Shown here piece by piece: positions 12,092-19,569 of a stretch of DNA of 64,000 nucleotides (position 1 is the first letter of the stretch; every line of letters starts with the position of its first letter). The stretch is from Macrococcoides goetzii (GTDB lineage: Bacteria; Bacillota; Bacilli; Staphylococcales; Staphylococcaceae). Where the stretch lies: the NCBI RefSeq assembly GCF_002742385.2, contig NZ_MJBI02000002.1, forward strand, positions 310,001 through 374,000. The letters are read 5' to 3'. The notes below the pieces were generated by a model, which was given only the letters and a program-made list of their open reading frames with translations, made no database searches and had not been told where the DNA came from. The translations under genes and the position numbers were made by a program.

Positions 12092-12910
12092 ATGGAACGT
12101 ATATTGTTACAACTCTCATATAATGGTGCAGACTTTCAGGGATTTCAAATTCAGAATGAAGGTCGCACTGTACAGTATGAATTAGAACGTATATTAAAAC
12201 GCATGCATAAAGATTTTATCAGAATTCATCCGTCATCTCGAACAGATAAAGGTGTACATGCATTGATGCAGTACGTCCATTTCGATACAACATTGTCACT
12301 ACCGACAAATAAATGGCAACATGCCTTTAATTCTGCATTACCAGACGATATATATATCAATGAAGTGACAAAGATTAATGCAGATTTTCATTCTCGTTAT
12401 GACTGTGTAGGTAAAGCATATCGCTATAAAGTTTATAAAGCGCCTCATAGAGATGTGCTGAAAAGAGGCATTGAAACGCATATTACTGAAACATTAGATA
12501 CACGAAAGATGAATGAAGCGGCACAATACTTCATTGGCACACACGACTTTACATCGTTTTGTTCGGCGAAGACAGAAATTGAGAATAAAGAACGCACAAT
12601 GTATAAATTTGAAGTGATAGAAACTGATACAGGTTATGAATTCTTCGTCATTGGCAGCGGCTTTCTTTATAACATGGTCCGTATTATGGTGCATTTCTTA
12701 ATGGACGTAGGACGAGGGAAAAGACAAGGATCAGAAATACCCGCAATCATCGCTGCTAGCGATAGGACGAAAGCAGGAAAGACTGCGCCAGCTGAAGGGT
12801 TATATTTAGAAAAGATCTATCTGTCACCTGAAGAACTCACACAAGATATACCAAAAGGGACAACCATCACACTTAAACCAACACGTAGACAATTAACACA
12901 ACAATCTTAA
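12092..12910 (+). CDS. truA: tRNA pseudouridine(38-40) synthase TruA
   Basis: Converts U38, U39 and U40 in the tRNA anticodon stem to pseudouridine. The 272-residue protein carries the catalytic Asp52 in RTDKGVHA, and later the GSGFLYNMVRIMV segment conserved in TruA. Its ATG follows the ecfT stop directly, and the ribosome site AAGGAGC is inside ecfT, so the pair is co-transcribed. Confidence 0.96.
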   Translation: MERILLQLSYNGADFQGFQIQNEGRTVQYELERILKRMHKDFIRIHPSSRTDKGVHALMQYVHFDTTLSLPTNKWQHAFNSALPDDIYINEVTKINADFHSRYDCVGKAYRYKVYKAPHRDVLKRGIETHITETLDTRKMNEAAQYFIGTHDFTSFCSAKTEIENKERTMYKFEVIETDTGYEFFVIGSGFLYNMVRIMVHFLMDVGRGKRQGSEIPAIIAASDRTKAGKTAPAEGLYLEKIYLSPEELTQDIPKGTTITLKPTRRQLTQQS

Positions 12911-12963
12911 ATCTGTTATAACGAATATGAATAAAAATAAATAAAAAGAATTTGGGAATAAGA

Positions 12964-12991
12964 TTGACAAACACCCTTAAAATGTTATAAG
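12964..12991 (+). promoter_or_regulatory. Promoter of rplM-rpsI
   Basis: TTGACA (12964-12969) and TATAAG (12986-12991) are 16 bases apart. The position, about 115 bases before rplM, leaves room for the leader below. Strong sigma-A consensus. Confidence 0.75.
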
Positions 12992-12997
12992 ATAGAC

Positions 12998-13107
12998 AAC
13001 GGTATTGTTTAATATCAACCACGACAATAAGCCCCGGAAACTTATTGTGTTACAGATATATAGACAGGATTTAGAGGGAATTTTTTTTATTTTAGGAGGA
13101 AAATATA
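12998..13107 (+). ncRNA. Candidate ribosomal protein L13 leader
   Basis: The roughly 110-base leader contains the perfect stem ACAATAAG (13024-13031) with CTTATTGT (13041-13048) around a GC-rich loop, then an ATAGACAGG segment and a U-rich stretch before AGGAGG. Bacilli are known to carry an L13 leader RNA upstream of rplM, thought to allow autogenous control. Assignment here is by position and hairpin; a covariance-model search would decide. Confidence 0.6.
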
Positions 13108-13545
13108 ATGCGTCAAACATTCATGGCAAACGAAGCAAACATTGACCGCAAATGGTACGTAATTGATGCTGAAGGTAAGACTATGGGTCGCCTTTCATCA
13201 GAAGTTGCATCAATCTTACGCGGTAAACATAAACCAACATTCACACCACACGTAGATTGTGGAGATCACGTTATCTTAATTAACGCTGAAAAAATCTACT
13301 TATCAGGTAACAAAGCAGAAGACAAAATTTACTACCGTCACTCAAATCACCCAGGTGGAATTAAATCAATCTCAGCTGGTGAATTACGTGAGAAAAACCC
13401 AGTTCGTTTAATGGAAACATCAATTAAAGGTATGTTACCAAAAGGTTCTTTAGGCGACAAAATGTTCAAAAAATTACATGTTTATGCTGGAGCAGAGCAT
13501 CCACATGCAGCACAACAACCTGAAAACTACGAGTTACGTGGTTAA
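13108..13545 (+). CDS. rplM: 50S ribosomal protein L13
   Basis: A 145-residue L13, an early-assembling 23S rRNA-binding protein. It starts [20 protein letters not shown] and includes [17 protein letters not shown] and the C-terminal [21 protein letters not shown] at 13108 follows AGGAGG. It forms a two-gene operon with rpsI, 19 bases downstream. Confidence 0.98.
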   Translation: MRQTFMANEANIDRKWYVIDAEGKTMGRLSSEVASILRGKHKPTFTPHVDCGDHVILINAEKIYLSGNKAEDKIYYRHSNHPGGIKSISAGELREKNPVRLMETSIKGMLPKGSLGDKMFKKLHVYAGAEHPHAAQQPENYELRG

Positions 13546-13564
13546 TTAAGAGGAGGACAATACA

Positions 13565-13957
13565 TTGGCACAAGTTGAATATAAAGGCACAGGCCGTCGT
13601 AAACATTCAGTAGCACGTGTTCGTTTAATTCCTGGAGAAGGAAACATCACAATCAATAACCGTGACGTACGTGACTACTTACCATTCGAATCATTAATCT
13701 TAGACTTAAACCAACCATTCGATATTACTGAAACAAAAGGTAACTATGACGTTTTAGTAAACGTTAAAGGTGGCGGTTTAACTGGACAAGCACAAGCAAT
13801 CCGTCATGGTATTTCTCGTGCATTATTAGAAGCAGATCCTGAGTACCGTGGATCATTAAAACGCGCAGGCATGTTAACACGTGACCCACGTATGAAAGAA
13901 CGTAAGAAGCCAGGTCTTAAAGGCGCTCGTCGTTCACCACAGTTCTCAAAACGTTAA
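13565..13957 (+). CDS. rpsI: 30S ribosomal protein S9 (island insertion site)
   Basis: A 130-residue S9 whose C-terminal KR tail reaches P-site tRNA. Start TTG at 13565 after AGAGGAGG. Conserved parts are [19 protein letters not shown] and the end [20 protein letters not shown]. The last bases and the sequence after the stop are repeated at 17721-17848, which shows that an element integrated here and left the gene intact by supplying a matching 3' end. Confidence 0.97.
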   Translation: MAQVEYKGTGRRKHSVARVRLIPGEGNITINNRDVRDYLPFESLILDLNQPFDITETKGNYDVLVNVKGGGLTGQAQAIRHGISRALLEADPEYRGSLKRAGMLTRDPRMKERKKPGLKGARRSPQFSKR

Positions 13958-14026
13958 TTGCCAAAGCTGTTGCGAATTTATTCGCTTACAGATTTGGTAC
14001 GCAAATTGCGTCAGCAATTTGTGTTC
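13940..14026. repeat. attL-like direct repeat at the rpsI 3' end
   Basis: The 87 bases match 17762-17848 with four mismatches; the first 27 bases (13940-13966), spanning the rpsI stop, are identical. The repeat contains the near-perfect stem ACGCAAATTGC / GCAATTTGTGT around GTCA at about 13999-14024. Homology to the right copy extends left to 13898. I read this pair as the ends of an integrated element; the exact crossover cannot be seen. Confidence 0.8.
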
Positions 14027-14338
14027 AATTAAATATACGTTTACAGCACTCTTTGGATTATTCCAAAGAGTGCTTTTTTGTATTTTTATAGAGGTGTTTA
14101 GATACCATTTAGTTACCCCTAGAGGAACTATTTTGTTTGAAACCTATTAAAAATTCAATGATATGAAACTGTATGACACCATATGAAATGACCTGGTTTT
14201 TCTTTTAGATTCATACATAAGTAACCATGTATTATTATTTTAAAGTGTGAAGAATATAATTAATAATTTCTGCGGTTCATATAACAAGAACTTTTAGTTT
14301 ATAATTAAATTATTAAGAGTAAAAGTGGGTGATGTGCA
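13958..14338. other. Left end of the island, gene-free
   Basis: This 381-base stretch holds the attL-like repeat, the rpsI terminator, one copy of TTTAGTTACCC at 14108-14118, and a possible promoter for the AlbA gene (TTCATA 14276-14281 and TATAAT 14300-14305, spacing 18). I see no gene in it. It is AT-rich compared with rpsI. Confidence 0.6.
14045..14079 (+). terminator. Terminator of rplM-rpsI
   Basis: AGCACTCTTTGGA (14045-14057) pairs with TTCCAAAGAGTGCT (14061-14074), then a T run. A decayed relative (AACACTCT / AGAGGGTGTT) lies after the right repeat at 17862-17891, so the two ends share this layout as well. Confidence 0.9.
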
Positions 14339-16102
14339 TTGAAAGAACAAGATATCTTAGAGTTAGTCAAATTTGGAGAACATAGTCAGCTAGAATGTAA
14401 ACTTGGTAAAGGTGGATTACCAAAAGATATTTGGCCCACTTACTCAGCGTTTGCTAATACAACAGGTGGTATGATTCTTTTGGGTATTGAGGAGAAGGAA
14501 GGGACTTTTTATCCGGTTGAAGGAATTGATGTAGTCAAACTTCAAAAGCAGTTCTGGGACCATATTAATAGTAACCAAGTTAGTATTAATATTTTACAAA
14601 GTGATGATGTAAAACCAATAAAAGTAGGTTCATATGATATTCTTCAGATTAATGTACCTAGAGCTCTTAGACAGCAAAAACCTGTCTCAATTAATCAAAA
14701 TCCATATATAGGAACATATCGTAGGAATTTTGAAGGAGATTATAAATGTACTAAAGAGGAAGTAGACACAATGATTGCTGAAGCCTCGAATTCTACTCGT
14801 GATAGTATTGTATTATCTAACTATGGATTAGAAGATTTAAATAAGCAATCATTGATAAAATATAGACAAAGATTTATGATTCAGAATCCTAATAATGATT
14901 GGAATGAATTAGATGATAAAGAGTTTTTAAGAAGAATAGGTGGATGGGGTAGAGATAGAGAAAAATCTATTGAAGGATTAACAGCAGCAGGACTTTTAGT
15001 TTTTGGTGAAGAGCATACTATTACTGACTTTTTTAATAATTACTTTCTTGATTATAGAGAAAAGGTTAATGAAGTAGAAGGGCAACGTTGGATGCACCGA
15101 TTTACTTCACAAAGTGGTGATTGGTCAGGGAACTTATATGATTTTTATCAAAAAGTGATAAAACGCATGAACGAAGATGTCGATGTACCATTTGAGTTAA
15201 ATAGTGAAGATTATAGTAGAGTTTCTGTTACAAATATTCAACGTGCTATAAGAGAAGCGTTACTTAATACGATTATTCATGCCGATTATTTTACTAGGGG
15301 AAATATAATTGTTGAAAAGAATAGCGAAGAATATAAGTTTGTAAACCCCGGATTACTTCGTATTCCTTTAGAAAAAGCAATTAGTGGAGGAACAAGTGAT
15401 ACTAGGAATCAAAATATTTTTAAAATATTTTCTTTGATCGGATTAGGAGAACGTTCTGGTTATGGTTTAGAAAATATTCACAACATATGGCGTAAAAATG
15501 ACTGGGAAATTCCAGAGATAATCGAATCTTTTCAACCTGAAACTATAACTTTATCTTTAAAAACAAAAAAACTAATTTCACAAAATCATTTAGATACTTT
15601 GAAAAAATCACTAGATAATGAATTTGACGATTTAACATCAATGGAGATAAAATTTCTTTCGTGTCTATTAGAAAAAAATTCAATAAGTCGTAGAGACATT
15701 CAAGCACTATTAGATATAAATTCTATTGAACTAAGCAAAATGATTATTCATATAGAAAAATTAGATATTATCGAAAGAAATACTATTAATAATATTGAAT
15801 TTTACAAATTAAAAAATATTGATAAAACAAATGATGTAGTTGATAGAGAAAATATTATTAATGGAGTAAAAGATAAACTGAAAGGGAAAATAAGAGTAAA
15901 ACCGGAAGTTTTAAAGCAATTAGTTTTAGAACTATGCTCTGATGATTACTTTACTATTAATCAAATATCAAGCGTTTTAGGTCGTACTGAAAATCATATA
16001 AGGCAAAAAATAGTACTACCACTAGTTTCGGAAGGAAAGTTAGAATTAAAATATCCTGATAACCCTACACATAGCAAACAAGCATATAAGACTAGACCCT
16101 AA
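14339..16102 (+). CDS. Schlafen/AlbA-type ATP-binding winged-helix protein
   Basis: A 587-residue protein of the AlbA_2 (divergent AAA-4) type. An AlbA_2 domain at about 8-130 includes HSQLECKLGKGG and NTTGGMILLGI. A GHKL-type ATP-binding region follows, with REALLNTIIHADY (from about 304), NPGLLRIP, and GERSGYGLENI (about 370). Two winged-helix segments end the protein (about 440-500 and 520-587). The start is TTG at 14339 after GTGGGTGAT. Relatives are annotated as transcription regulators or RecG-like; none is characterised well enough to name a role. It is the only apparently intact cargo gene of the rpsI island. A regulatory or defence role is inference. Confidence 0.75.
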   Translation: MKEQDILELVKFGEHSQLECKLGKGGLPKDIWPTYSAFANTTGGMILLGIEEKEGTFYPVEGIDVVKLQKQFWDHINSNQVSINILQSDDVKPIKVGSYDILQINVPRALRQQKPVSINQNPYIGTYRRNFEGDYKCTKEEVDTMIAEASNSTRDSIVLSNYGLEDLNKQSLIKYRQRFMIQNPNNDWNELDDKEFLRRIGGWGRDREKSIEGLTAAGLLVFGEEHTITDFFNNYFLDYREKVNEVEGQRWMHRFTSQSGDWSGNLYDFYQKVIKRMNEDVDVPFELNSEDYSRVSVTNIQRAIREALLNTIIHADYFTRGNIIVEKNSEEYKFVNPGLLRIPLEKAISGGTSDTRNQNIFKIFSLIGLGERSGYGLENIHNIWRKNDWEIPEIIESFQPETITLSLKTKKLISQNHLDTLKKSLDNEFDDLTSMEIKFLSCLLEKNSISRRDIQALLDINSIELSKMIIHIEKLDIIERNTINNIEFYKLKNIDKTNDVVDRENIINGVKDKLKGKIRVKPEVLKQLVLELCSDDYFTINQISSVLGRTENHIRQKIVLPLVSEGKLELKYPDNPTHSKQAYKTRP

Positions 16103-16157
16103 GCATATACGCTAAACCCTAAGCATATATGCTAAATACTTAAACATATATGTTAAA
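16097..16157. repeat. Three tandem copies of a 20-base palindrome-bearing unit
   Basis: CCCTAAGCATATACGCTAAA (16097-16116), CCCTAAGCATATATGCTAAA (16117-16136) and a diverged third copy (16137-16157) form a tandem array. GCATATATGC at the centre is self-complementary. The first unit overlaps the stop codon of the AlbA gene (CCC TAA encodes the final Pro and stop). A single related unit is at 17399-17418 after the relic tail. Confidence 0.8.
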
Positions 16158-16185
16158 GTATTTATAATTATTTTGGAAATTTAAA

Positions 16186-17217
16186 TTGAACTTTACGAAG
16201 GAAGAACAAGCTATTTCAAAATTTCTACCCCAATCAGAAATTATTGTATTAACTTATAAAGAAGGAATTACTGAGTATTATAAAAGGTTGGATTTAAAAG
16301 TACCATTACTTAGATCCTTGGATAGAATTCACCATATTTTTGAAGATCAAAATACAATACAGAATATCCAAATTGGTTTATTTAAGCTAGAAGTATTAGA
16401 TTATCCTATCAATGTATTTCAAGAGGCATTATTAAACGCTATGACACATAGAGATTATGAAAATCAATCATCGATTATAATAAAATTTTATCCTGAGGAA
16501 ATACATATTGAAAATCCAGGCGCTTTTCCTGAAGGTGTTAATAGTAAAAATATCATTAGTCACCAATCTACACCTAGAAATAAGTTAATTGCAGAAACTT
16601 TTCAAAAGTTAAAATATGTTCAAAGATCTGGGCAAGGGGTAGACATTATATTTAAAGATATGTTGGCCCTTGGAAAGTCAGCACCTGATTACACACTTTT
16701 TAGTAATTCTGTTCAACTCATTCTTCGCAGTGCAATGGAAGATATTGAGTTTTTAAAATTTATTACAAAAGAAGAAGAAAAGCATAGTACATTTTCAGTA
16801 CAAGAAATTTGTATATTAAAATATATAAAAAGTAATAAAAAAATATCTTTGTCTGAAGCAGCAGAAGTAGCGCAGGTTAGTAATCAATCTGTACAAGTGA
16901 TATTAAATGATTTAATTCAAAAAAAGAATATAATTCAAAGAGAACATAGAAATAGCTATATGTTTACTCATAGAGTTTATGCTGAATTTGAAAATCAGAT
17001 TGAATATATTAAAGATAAAGAGTTTGATGAACAAAAAGGTGAGGTTATGATATTAGAGTACCTTTCTAAGAATGAATTTATTACGAGAAGAGAAGTAGAA
17101 AGATTATGTGGTTTTTCATCCACAACAAGTAAAAGAGTTCTCAAAGCTTTAAGAGATAAGGAAGAAATAATTTTGGTGGGAGAATCAAAATCTAGTAAAT
17201 ATACATTAAAAAATTAA
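16186..17217 (+). pseudogene. AlbA-less ATPase-winged-helix relative, 5'-truncated
   Basis: The 343-residue frame matches the family of the preceding gene from the ATP-binding region onward: VFQEALLNAMTHRDY, IENPGAFPEGV, RNKLIAETF and VQRSGQGVDIIF, then two winged-helix segments. The whole AlbA_2 domain is absent. The frame begins with TTG at 16186 without a recognisable ribosome site, and its upstream sequence equals the sequence after the relic tail at 17400-17448. I judge it a 5'-truncated remnant; a free-standing ATPase/wHTH protein cannot be excluded. Confidence 0.6.
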
Positions 17218-17236
17218 ATTACGTATTTTATTAAAT

Positions 17237-17280
17237 ATGGACCGCAAATGGACCGCAAATGGACCGCAAATGGACCGCAA
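17237..17280. repeat. Four tandem copies of an 11-base unit
   Basis: ATGGACCGCAA is repeated exactly four times with no spacer. It lies 20 bases after the stop of the truncated ATPase gene. All frames through the array are open, but a TAA at 17282 blocks the frame of the relic tail that follows. It may be the remnant of a coding repeat or a protein-binding array. Confidence 0.9.
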
Positions 17281-17310
17281 ATAATATCTTGGTATAGCAA
17301 AAAAATGCAC

Positions 17311-17403
17311 AATAGTAATACCGCTAGTTTCGGAAGGAAAGTTAGAATTAAAATATCCCGATAATCTTAAACATAACAAACAAGCATATAAGACTAAACC
17401 CTA
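17311..17403 (+). pseudogene. Relic 3' end of a third AlbA/ATPase gene
   Basis: Read from 17318, the frame gives IPLVSEGKLELKYPDN, then KQAYKTKP and stop, almost identical to the last residues of the gene at 14339-16102 (LPLVSEGKLELKYPDN ... KQAYKTRP). Nothing upstream in this frame is open beyond the TAA at 17282. Together with 17404-17448 it forms the right member of an imperfect direct repeat whose left member is about 16009-16183. Confidence 0.8.
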
Positions 17404-17594
17404 AGCATATATGTTTTAAGTATTTATAATGTTTCGGGAATTTTTATATCTATCCATTAATCATGACATTTAGTACTACGAAATTATAAAATTAAAATGT
17501 AAATTATAAGTTCGTAATAAAAACTACACATAGTATTAATTAGATTTTTTTAAAGATTTAGCACTAATGATAGCCTCATTCGGCCAGCAGTTTA

Positions 17595-17616
17595 TTTAGT
17601 TACCCTTTAGTTACCC
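17595..17616. repeat. Paired TTTAGTTACCC motifs near the right end
   Basis: TTTAGTTACCC occurs twice back to back (17595-17605, 17606-17616), and a third copy is at 14108-14118 inside the left end, all on the same strand. Short direct repeats on both sides of a core resemble arm-type sites bound by tyrosine integrases. The interpretation is inference; the repeats are exact. Confidence 0.7.
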
Positions 17617-17720
17617 TTGAGTGATGTTTGGTGCTATTCTATGCATTTGAAAAAATCAGAAATCCTTTAATATTAAGGCTAACGACAGTTTATAAAACTG
17701 TACGAAAACCTAAAGTTTTT

Positions 17721-17779
17721 GAACGTAAAAAACCAGGTCTTAAAGCGTCAGTCACTCACTGCAGTTCTCAAAACGTTAA
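17721..17779 (+). pseudogene. Displaced, frameshifted 3' end of rpsI
   Basis: The segment reads ERKKPGLK in the same manner as rpsI and then loses register: compared with 13898-14026 the right copy is one base shorter (128 against 129). It is the displaced original 3' end expected after integration of an element that brought its own copy. Mismatches in the coding part but near-identity in the att-like core suggest an old insertion. Confidence 0.75.
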
Positions 17780-17848
17780 TTGCCAAAGGTGTTGCGAACT
17801 TGTTCGCTTACAGATTTGATACGCAAATTGCGTCAGCAATTTGTGTTC
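17762..17848. repeat. attR-like direct repeat
   Basis: Right partner of 13940-14026: 87 bases, four mismatches, the first 27 bases identical. The stem ACGCAAATTGC / GCAATTTGTGT is preserved. The segment between the two repeats is about 3.8 kb and codes for no recombinase. Confidence 0.8.
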
Positions 17849-17963
17849 CATAAGAATTTTCAACACTCTTAAGCATTCGCTAGAGGGTGTTATCATTTAT
17901 TTCAATATAGATTTAGTGTTACGATGGACTAAGTGATATAAATCTATACTTGAGGTGATTAAT

Positions 17964-18293
17964 ATGTACAAACTTGCACGTATTTATGATGAAGAGATTC
18001 CTAAAGGTAAACGTGTGTTAGTTGATCGTGTTTGGCCGAGAGGGATAAGCAAAGAAGATGCTAAGTTAGATGAATGGTTGAAAGATATAGCACCGAGTAC
18101 GGATCTTAGAAAGTGGTTTGATCATGATCCAGACAAGTTCGATGATTTTAAGAAAAAGTATAAAGAAGAACTTAAAGATAATGATGCGGTTAAAAAGCTC
18201 AAAGATATGAAAGGGACAATTGTACTACTATATGGTGCTAAAGATGAAAAATATAATCATGCGGTTGTGCTGAAAGAATTTATGAAAAAGTAA
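17964..18293 (+). CDS. DUF488 family protein
   Basis: A 109-residue protein of the DUF488 family, recognised from YKLARIYDEEIPKGKRVLVD, RVWPRGISKEDAKLDEW and DPDKFDDFKKKYKEEL. The family has no settled function. ATG at 17964 is preceded by GAGGTGAT; an in-frame GTG at 17955 lies within that ribosome site. It is the first intact gene to the right of the island. Confidence 0.85.
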   Translation: MYKLARIYDEEIPKGKRVLVDRVWPRGISKEDAKLDEWLKDIAPSTDLRKWFDHDPDKFDDFKKKYKEELKDNDAVKKLKDMKGTIVLLYGAKDEKYNHAVVLKEFMKK

Positions 18294-18333
18294 TATTGAT
18301 AACAATAAAAAATTAACATATAGGGAGTATGAA

Positions 18334-18912
18334 ATGAAAGAAGTGAAAATTAAAAAAAGTATATTAAAAATGTTATTTGCTTTTTTAATATTGTTTATTA
18401 GTGGATTACTATTCACCTTTATTGCAATTATAGCTTGGGAAGAGAATGGATGGGATATGAGGTTATTGGTAGTCTTTTTAGCATTAACAATGTATTTTTT
18501 TTCAATGTTCTATCTAAAACATTTAGTTTTTAATAAGCCCTTAGTAACTATAAATGAAGAGGGATTTTATGATAATTCTTCAATGATAGCTACGGGTGAT
18601 AGATTAGTGCATTGGAAAGAAGTTAAAGATATTTCCTTAAGATATTTTGGTGGACAGTCATATATTACTGTTGCACTGAGAGATCCATATAAAACATTAG
18701 AGCATGAAGATCTAGCGACACGCATGATAGCAGATTATAATACTCACTATACTGAAGGTGAAATTAATATAATGCTCAAATTTGTTACAAAGTACAGTGA
18801 TGAAGAATGTTTAATGTTTATGCAGAATGCTTTTGAAGAATATAAAAGAAAACAAAAATTGTCTGGAAAAGAAGATAAAGAATTTGCATTTCTTGAGAAT
18901 ACACTAGATTAA
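18334..18912 (+). CDS. Two-helix membrane protein, paralogue of the next gene
   Basis: A 192-residue protein with two N-terminal membrane helices (about 8-32 and 42-62) and a soluble C-terminal part. The segment LVTINEEGFYDNSSMI...HWKEVKDIS is shared with the protein at 19007-19561, so they are paralogues. It resembles the STM3941-type group of hypothetical proteins; function unknown. A hairpin terminator follows, so it is not clearly co-transcribed with its paralogue. Confidence 0.6.
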   Translation: MKEVKIKKSILKMLFAFLILFISGLLFTFIAIIAWEENGWDMRLLVVFLALTMYFFSMFYLKHLVFNKPLVTINEEGFYDNSSMIATGDRLVHWKEVKDISLRYFGGQSYITVALRDPYKTLEHEDLATRMIADYNTHYTEGEINIMLKFVTKYSDEECLMFMQNAFEEYKRKQKLSGKEDKEFAFLENTLD

Positions 18913-18919
18913 TTTAAGG

Positions 18920-18950
18920 TCATACTTTATATCAGTAAAGTATGATTTTT
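18920..18950 (+). terminator. Terminator
   Basis: TCATACTTTA (18920-18929) pairs with TAAAGTATGA (18936-18945) and is followed by TTTTT. Confidence 0.8.
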
Positions 18951-19006
18951 ATATTACACGAAATTATATATAATAAAACATAATAGAAAAAATAGAGAGG
19001 TATGCT

Positions 19007-19561
19007 ATGTACGGATATGAAGTAACAATCACGAATAGACTGTTAATCGTGTTATCCACGCTTTTAACTATTTTTACGATAGGTCTTATTTTATTTTTGT
19101 ATCCATTGTTTCAGTTTATCCATGGATGGTATCAATTGATTTTAAATATTGGGCTTTTCGTATTATTCATCTTGATGTTCGTTGTTCTGAAACGCTCCAA
19201 ACATGGTGAAGTTGTTATGATCATCAATGAGAAAGGTTTTTTTGATAGAATATCAAATGATGCTGAACCCGATAAGATGGTTGTCTGGAAGAATGTAAAA
19301 GATATTATATTACAAAAGCAGGGTGAAGAAAGTATTATTATAGTACAGTTGATTGATCCGAGGCGTCTATTTAAGACGAAATCTACATATATAAAAGATG
19401 GATGCATACATATAAAGCTACCGAAGCATATAGGTGTTCAGCCTAAGGAATTACTGAGGGTAATGCATAATTACAAAGCATATTATGAATTATATATTGA
19501 GGACGAAAAGAAAAAGAAAGCTGAAAAAAAGAAAAAACATAAACAAAAAACAAAACAATAG
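19007..19561 (+). CDS. Two-helix membrane protein, paralogue of the previous gene
   Basis: A 184-residue protein with two hydrophobic helices near the start and the same soluble pattern as its neighbour: MIINEKGFFDRI, then VVWKNVKDIILQ and IIVQLIDPRRLF. The C-terminus is a run of Lys residues. It sits eight bases ahead of the TPM-domain gene and probably shares its transcript. Function unknown. Confidence 0.6.
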   Translation: MYGYEVTITNRLLIVLSTLLTIFTIGLILFLYPLFQFIHGWYQLILNIGLFVLFILMFVVLKRSKHGEVVMIINEKGFFDRISNDAEPDKMVVWKNVKDIILQKQGEESIIIVQLIDPRRLFKTKSTYIKDGCIHIKLPKHIGVQPKELLRVMHNYKAYYELYIEDEKKKKAEKKKKHKQKTKQ

Positions 19562-19569
19562 AGGTCATT

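Larger units (their letters stand above)
17218..17963. other. Right end of the island, gene-free
   Basis: About 750 bases without an intact gene. In order it holds the 11-base array, the relic AlbA tail, one GCATATATG unit, an AT-rich stretch (17450-17580), the paired TTTAGTTACCC motifs, the frameshifted copy of the rpsI 3' end, the attR-like repeat, and a decayed terminator. An open frame across 17628-17819 is only the frameshifted rpsI relic. Confidence 0.7.

Noticed and set aside
16097-16157. CRISPR array
   Set aside because: The units are contiguous with no spacers and are not near cas genes; the same holds for the 11-base repeat.
17237-17403. Phase-variable extension of the truncated ATPase gene by the 11-base repeat
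   Set aside because: The gene stops at 17215-17217 before the repeat, and the tail frame is closed by TAA at 17282, so changing the copy number would not restore a product.
17628-17819. A 63-codon open frame at the right end of the island
   Set aside because: Its middle and end are the frameshifted copy of rpsI and the att-like repeat; no ribosome site or family match.
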